From Chitinophagaceae bacterium (GTDB lineage Bacteria; Bacteroidota; Bacteroidia; Chitinophagales; Chitinophagaceae), in NCBI GenBank assembly GCA_017853235.1, contig JAFMJX010000034.1, positions 1 through 13,038 of the forward strand: a stretch of DNA of 13,038 nucleotides, written 5' to 3'. A model generated the notes under the pieces. It was given only the letters and a program-made list of their open reading frames with translations. It searched no databases and was not told where the DNA came from. Numbering within the stretch: the stretch's first letter is position 1; each line of letters begins with the position of its first letter. A program made the position numbers and the translations under genes. Below, piece after piece: positions 5,494 through 12,478 of the stretch.

Positions 5494-6411
5494 ATGAAAA
5501 AAATATTTTCACTTAGTATTATTTGCTTGGGAATTCTAAGTCAAATTAATGCTCAAACAGATAGTGCAAGTGCTGAAATCAAAGTAGTGCCAAAGCCAAA
5601 ATTTACTAAAAATGTATTTACAACTACCAAGATAATAAATATGCAAAGTACGGAAATGGGGGCCCCTGGTTTTTTGCAATTTATGGTACAACACCATTTT
5701 AGTAATATATATAATAAAGGCTCTGAAACACAAATGGGTGCTCAGTTATTTGGGATCAATTCTGGAGTAGCTCATACTTATTTATCTTTTGATTATACTC
5801 CATTAAGATGGATCAATGTAGGTGTCGCAGCAGCAGGTAGTTCTATGTATGAAGGTTTTAGTAAAATTAAATTTTTACGTCAGCAAACTGGATCTAAAAA
5901 AATTCCAGTTTCCATTGCACTCTACTCACAAGTTAGTGTGAATACAGCCCCAGATAAGACAATTACATTTGCTGGTGATCGTTATAATTATGTGAATCAA
6001 TTATTAATTTCTCGTAAGTTCAACGATAAACTTTCTTTGCAATTAATGCCAAGTGCTGTTCATTATAATAAAGTACCTTATGGCATTAATAATGACAACG
6101 AAGTATATTCATTGGGAATGGGTGGAAAATACAAACTTACTGATGTATTGAGTATTGATTTTGAATATTCTCGTCAACTCACTGGTTATAAAAATATACT
6201 TACTAGCAATGGAGCCATTTTAAATTATGAACCAAATTTAGCGTCAATTGGGATTGAAATTAATTCTGGTGGTCATCAGTTTCATTTCTTTATTGGTAAT
6301 ACGACTGCCTCTTCCAATATTGAGCAACTATCAAGAAATAACAATGCTTTAGCTGGACATGGTTTAGCCATTGGATTTACAATCAATAGAAGCATGTTCT
6401 TGGGCAAATAA
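5494..6411 (+). CDS. Outer-membrane beta-barrel protein (DUF5777-like)
   Basis: This 305-residue protein has a signal peptide ending at NA-Q (about residue 20). It then shows many short alternating amphipathic strands typical of a monomeric outer-membrane barrel, such as AHTYLSFDYTPLRWINVGVA, KIPVSIALYSQVSV and KLSLQLMPSAVHY, ending in GLAIGFTINRSMFLGK. The arrangement FxVQHHFSNIYN near residue 65, then GVAAAGSSMYEGFSKIKFLRQ, resembles the DUF5777 barrel family of Bacteroidetes, which I recall often lying near cytochrome-domain genes. It is the last gene of the operon with the two heme-motif lipoproteins and is followed by a strong terminator. It may act as the porin or scaffold for those lipoproteins, but transport function is inference. 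Confidence 0.75.
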   Translation: MKKIFSLSIICLGILSQINAQTDSASAEIKVVPKPKFTKNVFTTTKIINMQSTEMGAPGFLQFMVQHHFSNIYNKGSETQMGAQLFGINSGVAHTYLSFDYTPLRWINVGVAAAGSSMYEGFSKIKFLRQQTGSKKIPVSIALYSQVSVNTAPDKTITFAGDRYNYVNQLLISRKFNDKLSLQLMPSAVHYNKVPYGINNDNEVYSLGMGGKYKLTDVLSIDFEYSRQLTGYKNILTSNGAILNYEPNLASIGIEINSGGHQFHFFIGNTTASSNIEQLSRNNNALAGHGLAIGFTINRSMFLGK

Positions 6412-6437
6412 AGCTTTTAATTAATCCATCTAAAAAA

Positions 6438-6466
6438 GGTGTCTCTATTATAGGGACACCTTTTTT
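6438..6466. terminator. Rho-independent terminator after the barrel gene
   Basis: GGTGTCTC (6438-6445) pairs with GGGACACC (6453-6460), one G-U pair, across a 7-nt loop. The stem is flanked by AAAAAA on the left and TTTTTT on the right, so it could work in both directions. It lies 26 bp after the barrel stop codon. Confidence 0.9.
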
Positions 6467-6517
6467 ATTCATTCATGCACCGCATTTAATGATATCTATG
6501 ACTTGTTACAATGACAT

Positions 6518-6525
6518 TACATTTG
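6518..6525 (+). promoter_or_regulatory. Candidate -7 box for the DUF4442 gene
   Basis: TACATTTG is an exact match to TAnnTTTG, 41 bp upstream of the ATG at 6567. No convincing -33 TTG lies at 19-21 bp (a TTG sits at 6503-6505, too close), and no TGA-N6-TCA operator is present here. Confidence 0.4.
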
Positions 6526-6566
6526 TACATTTATTGCAGGTTATCATATCAGTAAAAAACTAGTAT

Positions 6567-7061
6567 ATGCAAAATTTAACAAATCCATATTTTCAAAGCT
6601 TTAGTAAAAAAATCAAGTCACCCATCTTATTTCGGTTTTTTATTGCAACAAAACTACCTGCAGCTTTTTTTGCTGGTTTAAGAATAAAAGAGTTTGATGA
6701 AAATAAGTGTGTGGTTCGTATTCGTTACTCCTGGTTTAGTATGAACCCATTCAAATCAATTTATTTCGCAGTAGAAGCTATGGCTGCCGAAATGTGTAGC
6801 GGAATGTTAGCCTTTTCGCAAGTATATAAACGCAAACCTAAAGTAAGTATGTTGGTTGTAAAGATGGAGGTAGCTTTCGTTAAAAAAGCAACAGGTGTAG
6901 TGTTGTTCACTTGTGAAGATGGCAAAGCCATTCAAAATTGTATCAATGATGCCATTCAAACTAGAGAAGGAAAAACATTAGTTTGTAAATCTGTAGGGCG
7001 TAATCAACAAAATGAAATAGTTGCTGAATTTAATTTTACTTGGAGCTTTAAGGCAAAATAA
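6567..7061 (+). CDS. DUF4442 family hotdog-fold protein (putative thioesterase)
   Basis: This 164-residue protein has no signal peptide, so it is cytoplasmic. The conserved DUF4442 pattern is visible: LPAAFFAGLRIKEFDENKCVV, then a basic-aromatic strand, then SMNPFKSIYFAVEAMAAEM at about residues 58-76. This last part corresponds to the central helix of the hotdog fold found in YiiD-C-terminal and PaaI-type thioesterases. The family is thought to act on acyl-CoA or acyl-ACP thioesters, but most members are uncharacterised. It stands alone between two terminators, so it is a single-gene unit unrelated to the respiratory genes. The fold assignment is fairly firm; catalytic activity and substrate are unknown. 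Confidence 0.85.
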   Translation: MQNLTNPYFQSFSKKIKSPILFRFFIATKLPAAFFAGLRIKEFDENKCVVRIRYSWFSMNPFKSIYFAVEAMAAEMCSGMLAFSQVYKRKPKVSMLVVKMEVAFVKKATGVVLFTCEDGKAIQNCINDAIQTREGKTLVCKSVGRNQQNEIVAEFNFTWSFKAK

Positions 7062-7095
7062 AAGGGCTTACTGGTATTACCCAATAAACCCTTTT
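7060..7095. terminator. Bidirectional terminator between convergent genes
   Basis: AAAAGGG (7060-7066) pairs with CCCTTTT (7089-7095), with a small inner GGT/ACC hairpin. It begins at the stop codon of the DUF4442 gene and faces the end of the HmuY-like gene. Read leftwards, the stem is followed by a TTTTATTTT run. Confidence 0.65.
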
Positions 7096-7149
7096 GTATT
7101 TTACTCGCTATTTTTTACCCGTTCCTAAATAATTACTGGAAAAAATTAA

Positions 7150-7794
7150 TTAAAATGTTTTAGTACCATTAGGTTGGAAAATATATCGGAATGTATAATA
7201 ACGTTGTTTAGATAATTTGTCAGCATCTGATGCAGTCACTGGCAATGTAACACCTCCTTTATAATAATTAATAATTTCAATTTTAGCGTACTTTCCAGAG
7301 GCAGTTCTGATGACCAATACTCGTCCTGCTAATGGTGTCACTAAGCTGGTTGCTTGATCATAAGTATACCAACCCTTGCCACTACCATATGTGATGGCAT
7401 AAGAGGCAGGTGCGTTGTCAGTTTTAAATACAGAATCTGTAGGAATCGTTTTTAAATCATCAAATAATCCAGTATATACAAATGCACCACCCATGCCCGT
7501 TCCACTGGTTCCTCCATTGATTAAAATTTTAGTAGATACAAAAGCAACATCCCATTTTGTAGTAGCACTATCTGTATTAGGCACAATTGCGTTATTTTCT
7601 AAACTATAAAAAGTGTATTTACCTGCACTGTAAGGCATTCCATTACTTGCAATCCCTAGCACAGTATCAGCGGCTAAATCCTTTACAACATTGGCTGTAA
7701 GAGGTGCAACAACACTAGATTCATTTTTTGTACATGCAATCATTGAAACAGAAACGATTGTAACTAAAGTGATTTTTTTGATAAACGTTAACAT
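7150..7794 (-). CDS. HmuY-family lipoprotein
   Basis: This 214-residue protein has a signal peptide with lipobox MIAC (Cys21), so it is an outer-membrane lipoprotein. The HmuY-family core is recognisable: TKWDVAFVSTKILINGGTSG (79-98), G-M-GGAFVY, then GWYTYDQATSLVTPLAGRVL, VIRTASGKYAKIEIINYY and a terminal YYTFRYIFQPNG. HmuY of Porphyromonas gingivalis captures heme with two histidines and passes it to the receptor HmuR. This protein contains no histidine at all, and the mature chain has only Met53 and Met101 as possible sulfur ligands. Its start is 5 bp after the TonB-receptor stop, so the two are one operon. Family membership is firm; heme as ligand is uncertain. Confidence 0.88.
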   Translation of the reverse strand: MLTFIKKITLVTIVSVSMIACTKNESSVVAPLTANVVKDLAADTVLGIASNGMPYSAGKYTFYSLENNAIVPNTDSATTKWDVAFVSTKILINGGTSGTGMGGAFVYTGLFDDLKTIPTDSVFKTDNAPASYAITYGSGKGWYTYDQATSLVTPLAGRVLVIRTASGKYAKIEIINYYKGGVTLPVTASDADKLSKQRYYTFRYIFQPNGTKTF

Positions 7795-7799
7795 ATATT

Positions 7800-9887
7800 T
7801 TATTTTTTGTGATTTAATTGATATTTCATTGTGATAAAAAAGGTTCTTCCTGGTAGATTTGGTAAGTTTGAGGCATCTATGTAATTACTGATATTATCAC
7901 ATCCCAATTGAAACCCCCAGCCATTATTGAAATTTTTGCCAAAAGAAGAGTGAATTGAAACGTAGCCATTTGCAAAACTGTCCCCATTATCAAAAACTTG
8001 ATTCCCATTCGTATTATTCACAGCCCATTTGCTACGATATAAAAAACGCAAATTCGCAAATAGACCATTCTTTGTTATATAATTAAATTTTAATTGCGCC
8101 TTATGTCTGCTATTGTTTGGCAATCCCACATAATCGCTCATGGTTAAGCGCCTGCTATTTCCACTGGCATCTCTAGTATACACCGTACCCGCTTTAATTT
8201 GGGCAATTTGATCCTTATCTCCAGTAATCACCAATTGATAGCCTCCGTTGATTGAAAATTGATTGTTAATTTGTTTTTTAAATTCAAATTCAGCGCCAGT
8301 AGTAAATGCTCTTCCAATATTGAGATAACTAAATATTTGTGCCCCCGTAGTATAAGCACCCACTTGTTGAACTTCAATTAAATTTTTAATATCATTTCGA
8401 AATAATTGTAAACTCAAAAAAGTTGTAGCATTAGGTTCTATATCCCAAGCAATATGTATACCTGTAGAATATTCAGGCTGCAACTTTTTTAATTGATAAA
8501 AATTATCATACAAAACTCCAATTTGACCAATCCCATTTAACTCATTAATGACTTGTTGTGCTTGTGCAGATCCAAATACACTATACCCGCCAGCTGCCGC
8601 ATTTGTGAAATCTAAATACAACTGTCTAAAATCTGGAGCTTTAAAACCTTGGCCAATACTCAACTTTAATTTATGATTTGCATTTATTTTATATAATAAG
8701 GAAAGTTTTGGACTAAAGGCAGAGGCAAATGTGGCATTTTCATCAAATCTTGCTCCTCCAATTAAGGTAGTTTTAGCATTGGGCAACCACTCCCATTGCG
8801 TAAAAGCATAGTGTATTGAATTTGTTTTACGTAATTGTTCGCTATCATATCTACTGCTTTTAACTCCTTCCATAACCGAACCGGCACCAAAAATTGCTGT
8901 TATATTTTTTTGAACTATCCAGTCAGTTTGGTTTTCGATTCGTTGAAATAAATGATTTAATAAATCAATATAAGGCTGTCCAGATAATGTCAGCAAATCT
9001 TGTTTAGAATCATATTGAGTGAGGTAACTTCTAAAGCTTGTTTTTAAAGAATTTGAAAACCTATGATTCAGTGAAGCAGTTACATTATAATCGTGCATAT
9101 TTTCGGTACCATTTGAATGAATGGTAACCCCCCCGTTACTCACTGAAATATCATTTTGAATTTGTTCGTTGGTATATCTAACCCCTAGCAATATATTGGT
9201 GCTTTCGTTTAAAAGATATTTGAACTGTTGATTAGTTGTATACCTTGTAATAGGTGTTGTCACTCTGCTTGAACTATTGGGTCTTATACTAAAACCATCT
9301 GTATTATAATAGTTATAAAACCCTTGATAAAATAGATGTTTACTATTCAATGCATGATCAACACTCATGTCTTTAGTTTGGTAGGTGCCATAACGGGCCG
9401 AAACCTGAATTGGAACTTGAGTAGATTGATCGGTAATAATATTGATAACCCCTGCCATTGCTTCACTTCCGTATAAACTAGAAGATGGTCCTTTGACAAT
9501 TTCAATTTTTTTGACGTTCCCTAAGGCAACTCTGTTTAAGTCTAATACCCCAGCGGTTCTTCCCACCAAGGGCTCGCCATTAATTAATATAATGGTGTAG
9601 TCCGGATTAAGACCTTGTAATTGAACGCCTGCGCCAAAGCCACTAGTCATTGTTAAACCAGGTTGCTCTTTTAAAATATCTGTCAACCGAATAGACCCAG
9701 TTTGTTGAATGGCTTTTGCATTAATAATAGTAACAGGTACTGTTAAGTTACTTAACTTTCGTTCCGATCTTGTCGCAGTAACTACCACACTATCTCCCTG
9801 CCATTGAATTGTATCATTTAATACTCTCATTTGGCTATTAACAGTACATGGAAAAAAGAGAAGAAATAAAATGGCTTTGTTTTTCAC
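7800..9887 (-). CDS. TonB-dependent outer-membrane receptor (HmuR/CirA-like)
   Basis: I place the start at GTG 9887, which gives a clean signal peptide (MKNKAILFLLFFPCTVNSQ); a TTG at 9905 would add six residues. The 695-residue protein has a plug domain at about 35-150 with the usual marks (VVVTATRSERKL, LTDILKEQPGL, ILINGEPLVGR, IEIVKGPSSSLYGSEAMAGVINII). A 22-strand-type barrel follows, ending FFITMKYQL. GFKAPDFRQLYL at about 414-425 corresponds to the FRAP box of heme and siderophore receptors, and LQPEYS at about 469 stands where NPxL-PE is expected. No histidine lies between these two boxes. The HmuY-like lipoprotein is next in the operon, so uptake of heme or a similar ligand with TonB energy is likely. 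Confidence 0.92.
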   Translation of the reverse strand: MKNKAILFLLFFPCTVNSQMRVLNDTIQWQGDSVVVTATRSERKLSNLTVPVTIINAKAIQQTGSIRLTDILKEQPGLTMTSGFGAGVQLQGLNPDYTIILINGEPLVGRTAGVLDLNRVALGNVKKIEIVKGPSSSLYGSEAMAGVINIITDQSTQVPIQVSARYGTYQTKDMSVDHALNSKHLFYQGFYNYYNTDGFSIRPNSSSRVTTPITRYTTNQQFKYLLNESTNILLGVRYTNEQIQNDISVSNGGVTIHSNGTENMHDYNVTASLNHRFSNSLKTSFRSYLTQYDSKQDLLTLSGQPYIDLLNHLFQRIENQTDWIVQKNITAIFGAGSVMEGVKSSRYDSEQLRKTNSIHYAFTQWEWLPNAKTTLIGGARFDENATFASAFSPKLSLLYKINANHKLKLSIGQGFKAPDFRQLYLDFTNAAAGGYSVFGSAQAQQVINELNGIGQIGVLYDNFYQLKKLQPEYSTGIHIAWDIEPNATTFLSLQLFRNDIKNLIEVQQVGAYTTGAQIFSYLNIGRAFTTGAEFEFKKQINNQFSINGGYQLVITGDKDQIAQIKAGTVYTRDASGNSRRLTMSDYVGLPNNSRHKAQLKFNYITKNGLFANLRFLYRSKWAVNNTNGNQVFDNGDSFANGYVSIHSSFGKNFNNGWGFQLGCDNISNYIDASNLPNLPGRTFFITMKYQLNHKK

Positions 9888-10032
9888 ACCACAAAGCTGA
9901 ATCAAATTAATTTTATATAAAGCAATCAGATAGAATAAAACACAATGCTAGTGCATATTTTGACATAACTATGACAAATAAAACTATGATAAATAATTTT
10001 ATGAGTTAGCTCATATTTTTGTTTAACAAAAG
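9888..10032. other. Intergenic region upstream of the TonB receptor gene
   Basis: This AT-rich stretch must hold the receptor promoter. It contains two near-copies of AACTATGA (9968-9975 and 9983-9990) and a perfect palindrome ATGAG-TTAG-CTCAT at 10001-10014 with the TGA-N6-TCA core. GTTAGCT (10005-10011) can also pair with AGCTAAC (10031-10037) at the end of the upstream gene. No exact TAnnTTTG box is seen for the receptor. Confidence 0.4.
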
Positions 10033-10037
10033 CTAAC
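10005..10037. repeat. Inverted repeat at the 3' end of the propeller/TM gene
   Basis: GTTAGCT and AGCTAAC form a 7-bp stem overlapping the stop codon of the upstream minus-strand gene, and an inner TTTGTT/AACAAA stem is possible. There is no clear T-run after it, so it is at best a weak terminator. Confidence 0.35.
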
Positions 10038-11436
10038 TTTTATCAATAATTTTTTGAATATTCTTGATTTCAGAAGGTGCTATAAAGTATTCTAAAAACC
10101 TTTTGTCATCCTCCTTCCTTACACTTAAAATAAGGGGGTGTGGACTGTTGTTTAATAATTGATACTTTTCATTTATGGTATTAATCACATCGCTTCTAAC
10201 CTTTTTTTGCAATCCAACATTTTTATCTTTAATACCTAATACATGATTGATTTGATGTATTTCTACTTTAATATTTTGATCAGCCGCTTGAAGTAATAAC
10301 TTTAATAAAGAAGCCTCTACTCCTATGAAAGCTTGACTAATGGATTTAGTTTTTAAAATTTTAAGTTGATTTTTTTGCACTTTGTTTTTAAATCTTCTAT
10401 TAAAGAAGGTAGTAGTTGCAATAATCATAAGTATCAAAATGATTGCCCAAATAATAAATTTATCATAGGCTTTATCTCGTCCCCAAATAGGAAATTTTAA
10501 TTCTTCAAAATTTTGAATGTCAAAAACAACCTTACTAAAAGATTGATTGGCTGAATTAAAAATATAAATGAAGCCTTTATATTCAAAACAATTAGTCATA
10601 GCTATTTTACGCACAAAAGTTTGGTTGAAATCGGCTTTGATACATTTATAAATCTTATTATGAACAAAATCAAAGTATATGACTTGATCATCAACCACAT
10701 GCATAATTCCATTGGTAACGGGCAAAAAATTTGCAGCGCCCCCCTGATTGACCAATTTTACTGTCTTAGAGTGCATCGTACCTAATTTGATCCATTTTTT
10801 TAAATTCAGGTCTAAATAAAAACTTTCATTAGCTCTTTCCTTATCAAATTCATTTTCTTCTATTAAGCCAGCATTCATTGTTTTTTGGAATGGGACATAA
10901 ATTTTACCTTCTTTTTTTGATAGCCAATGCATACCAAAAGTGATAATTTCATCATTCATTGGAATGATATCCCACTCCATATCGGTATAATTGAATTTTC
11001 TTAAATGACCATTGGCACGCCAAAACCCATAACCGCCATAACTGTACAATTGATTTTGATATAAAAAATTTAAACTGCCTATATTGTAATTAATATTTAC
11101 AGTACGATCCAATCGCCTAAAAACTGCAACCGAATCATGGTAATCTGATAATTCAAAAACAAATCCAGTTTGCTGAATCATCAAATAAAAATGATTGTTT
11201 TCTTTTATAATTTCCTGGGCATTGGGGGTAAAAATAGTACCCTGGGTAGGTATAATTTGATTGTCAATTGAAATATTAATGATGGCATCTAGGTCCTTGA
11301 GATCAATAATTTGCCTCAAAAATGGCGTCAATTTGACTTTATAAAGCGTATCTAAATCTCTATTTTGTGCCAAAATATTTCCTAAAAAGAGAAAATTTAC
11401 TATAAATAGTAAAGTATAAAATTTTTTGTAAGGCAT
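10033..11436 (-). CDS. Membrane-spanning sensor: periplasmic propeller-like domain, one TM helix, cytoplasmic putative DNA-binding domain
   Basis: This 467-residue protein starts with a signal-like segment (residues 1-23, ending LAQ). Residues about 25-320 are beta-rich, with Kelch-like repeats (LYSYGGYGFWRANGHLRKFNY, then MEWDII; FYLDLNLKKWIKL; MHVVDDQVIYFDFVHNKIYK; EYKGFIYIFNSANQSFSKV). One transmembrane helix covers about 326-345, followed by a basic stretch and a cytoplasmic part. Residues 372-452 read like a helical plus wing domain: EASLLKLLLQAA, HQINHVLGIKDK, QKKVRSDVINTINEKY, LILSVRKEDDKRFLEYFI. I read this as a winged-helix-like one-component regulator, comparable in plan to ToxR-like proteins. 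There is no kinase or receiver domain. It lies upstream of the TonB receptor in the same direction and may control it. The function is inferred from architecture. Confidence 0.7.
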   Translation of the reverse strand: MPYKKFYTLLFIVNFLFLGNILAQNRDLDTLYKVKLTPFLRQIIDLKDLDAIINISIDNQIIPTQGTIFTPNAQEIIKENNHFYLMIQQTGFVFELSDYHDSVAVFRRLDRTVNINYNIGSLNFLYQNQLYSYGGYGFWRANGHLRKFNYTDMEWDIIPMNDEIITFGMHWLSKKEGKIYVPFQKTMNAGLIEENEFDKERANESFYLDLNLKKWIKLGTMHSKTVKLVNQGGAANFLPVTNGIMHVVDDQVIYFDFVHNKIYKCIKADFNQTFVRKIAMTNCFEYKGFIYIFNSANQSFSKVVFDIQNFEELKFPIWGRDKAYDKFIIWAIILILMIIATTTFFNRRFKNKVQKNQLKILKTKSISQAFIGVEASLLKLLLQAADQNIKVEIHQINHVLGIKDKNVGLQKKVRSDVINTINEKYQLLNNSPHPLILSVRKEDDKRFLEYFIAPSEIKNIQKIIDKS

Positions 11437-11574
11437 TGATTTACAATATTTAACTAGGAAAGTAACGTATTATAAAATTGAAAATATGACCCTAAGATAA
11501 GAAATAACCTATTACTAAACTTAATTGGTAACTTAATAATAGGACTCCAAAACAAAAAAATAGCAAATTTGCAA

Positions 11575-11640
11575 TAGCTTTTGGGGGAAAGCTACGGATT
11601 TAAATGAGGCTGCGGTATACCGTGGCCTTTTTCGTTTTTT
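11575..11640 (+). ncRNA. Candidate small structured RNA
   Basis: A 7-bp hairpin (TAGCTTT 11575-11581 with AAAGCTA 11588-11594, loop TGGGGG) is followed by a short linker and a GC-richer terminator hairpin with a T-run. A CAAATTTG close to the -7 consensus ends 4 bp before the first hairpin. The whole is about 65 nt, stands out in GC from its surroundings, and is separate from the downstream gene by 180 bp. I do not recognise an RNA family; it could also be the leader and attenuator of the phosphate operon. Confidence 0.4.
11607..11640 (+). terminator. Rho-independent terminator of the candidate small RNA
   Basis: AGGC (11607-11610) pairs with GCCT (11625-11628) around an inner palindrome CGGTATACCG (11613-11622), with matching TG/TG internal loops. 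The stem is followed by TTTTT-CG-TTTTTT. No protein gene ends upstream on the plus strand within this window, so it terminates a non-coding transcript. Confidence 0.75.
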
Positions 11641-11819
11641 GGACTAATTTATTCCCCATAATCGCATGATTTTTAATAAAAATAAGCTTCCTGCCATATT
11701 ACCACATTGTTAGCAAATGATGGGGCTTGTTAACAATTTAGTAATAAACGAATCCCGTAATTCCGAGTCCAAAAAGAGAAATTTGTAACACTTAATTAAA
11801 GTAAACAAAAAAATATTTT

Positions 11820-12467
11820 ATGGACTTAAATTCTATTTTTAAAATCTTCCTTCCTAAGGATCGTGTATTTTTTCAATTATTCGAAGAAGTTGCAGAGCAT
11901 GTTTATGAAATGGGCGTTAAATTGAAGGAGATGGTAACTGAACCAGATGCAGATAAAAGAGCTAATATTTTAGCACAAATAGAAAACTTAGAACACACAA
12001 ATGATGATTTAACTCATAATGTTTTTACCGAATTAGGTAGAAATTTTATCACACCATTTGATAGAGAAGACATTCACTATTTAGCAACCTCCTTAGATGA
12101 CATTGCAGATTATATTTACGCTTCAGCAAAAAAGATTAATTTTTATAAAGTAAATCCGAACGATACAGGTATTCACAAATTAGCTGAACTTATATTGCAA
12201 GGAACTATCGAAACAAAAAAGGTAGTATTGGGATTACGCAACATGAAGAATGTAAAAGAAATGACCGAAGCGATGATTAAAGTGAATAGCATTGAAAATC
12301 AAGCGGATGATGTATTTGACATGAGTATTGAGAAATTATTTGAACAAGAAAACGACTTTAAAGAAGTAATCAAGAAAAGAGAAATATATCAAGTTCTTGA
12401 AATAGCTACCGATAAAATCGAAGACGTTTCAAACGTAATTGAATCTATCATTATCAAGTACGCTTAA
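11820..12467 (+). CDS. DUF47 / PhoU-like Pit accessory protein
   Basis: This 215-residue, entirely helical cytoplasmic protein belongs to the DUF47/TIGR00153 family of phosphate-transport regulators. It starts MDLNSIFKIFLPKDRVFFQLFEEVA, as this family typically does (an N-terminal F-x-K/P-x-D-x-x-F segment). It has PhoU-like repeats with acidic metal-binding patches: ITPFDREDIHYLATSLDDIADYI at about 77-99 and EIATDKIEDVSNVIE near the C-terminus. Length is normal. The PiT transporter gene follows after 11 bp, the standard pairing. It is thought to modulate phosphate uptake through the Pit carrier. The start is the only ATG compatible with the conserved N-terminus. Confidence 0.92.
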   Translation: MDLNSIFKIFLPKDRVFFQLFEEVAEHVYEMGVKLKEMVTEPDADKRANILAQIENLEHTNDDLTHNVFTELGRNFITPFDREDIHYLATSLDDIADYIYASAKKINFYKVNPNDTGIHKLAELILQGTIETKKVVLGLRNMKNVKEMTEAMIKVNSIENQADDVFDMSIEKLFEQENDFKEVIKKREIYQVLEIATDKIEDVSNVIESIIIKYA

Positions 12468-12478
12468 TTTAACTCAAG

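Larger units (their letters stand above)
11437..11819. other. Intergenic region between divergent sensor and phosphate genes
   Basis: This 383-bp stretch has no convincing gene. It holds an AT-rich promoter zone for the leftward sensor gene (11437-11540), a palindrome GCAAATTTGC (11563-11572), the hairpin-plus-terminator element at 11575-11640, and an inverted repeat TTTTTGGACT (11636-11645) / AGTCCAAAAA (11766-11775). A GAAATTTG (11778-11785) resembles a -7 box for the phosphate operon. Confidence 0.5.

Noticed and set aside
9888..9905. TTG start at 9905 for the TonB receptor
   Set aside because: The six extra residues (MIQLCG) precede the basic n-region of the signal peptide. GTG at 9887 yields a normal MKNKAILFLLFF signal, so it is preferred, though the longer form cannot be excluded.
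10001..10014. Palindrome ATGAG-TTAG-CTCAT upstream of the TonB receptor as a fifth operator of the same regulator
   Set aside because: It has the TGA-N6-TCA core but no partner 22 bp away and no TAnnTTTG box at the matching distance. It also overlaps another possible stem, so it is not assigned to the same regulon.
11604..11669. Twenty-one-residue hydrophobic peptide (MRLRYTVAFFVFWT...), reminiscent of small type I toxins
   Set aside because: Its reading frame runs through the terminator stem and T-run, which themselves encode the hydrophobic residues. There is no ribosome-binding signal or antisense partner, so coincidence is more likely.
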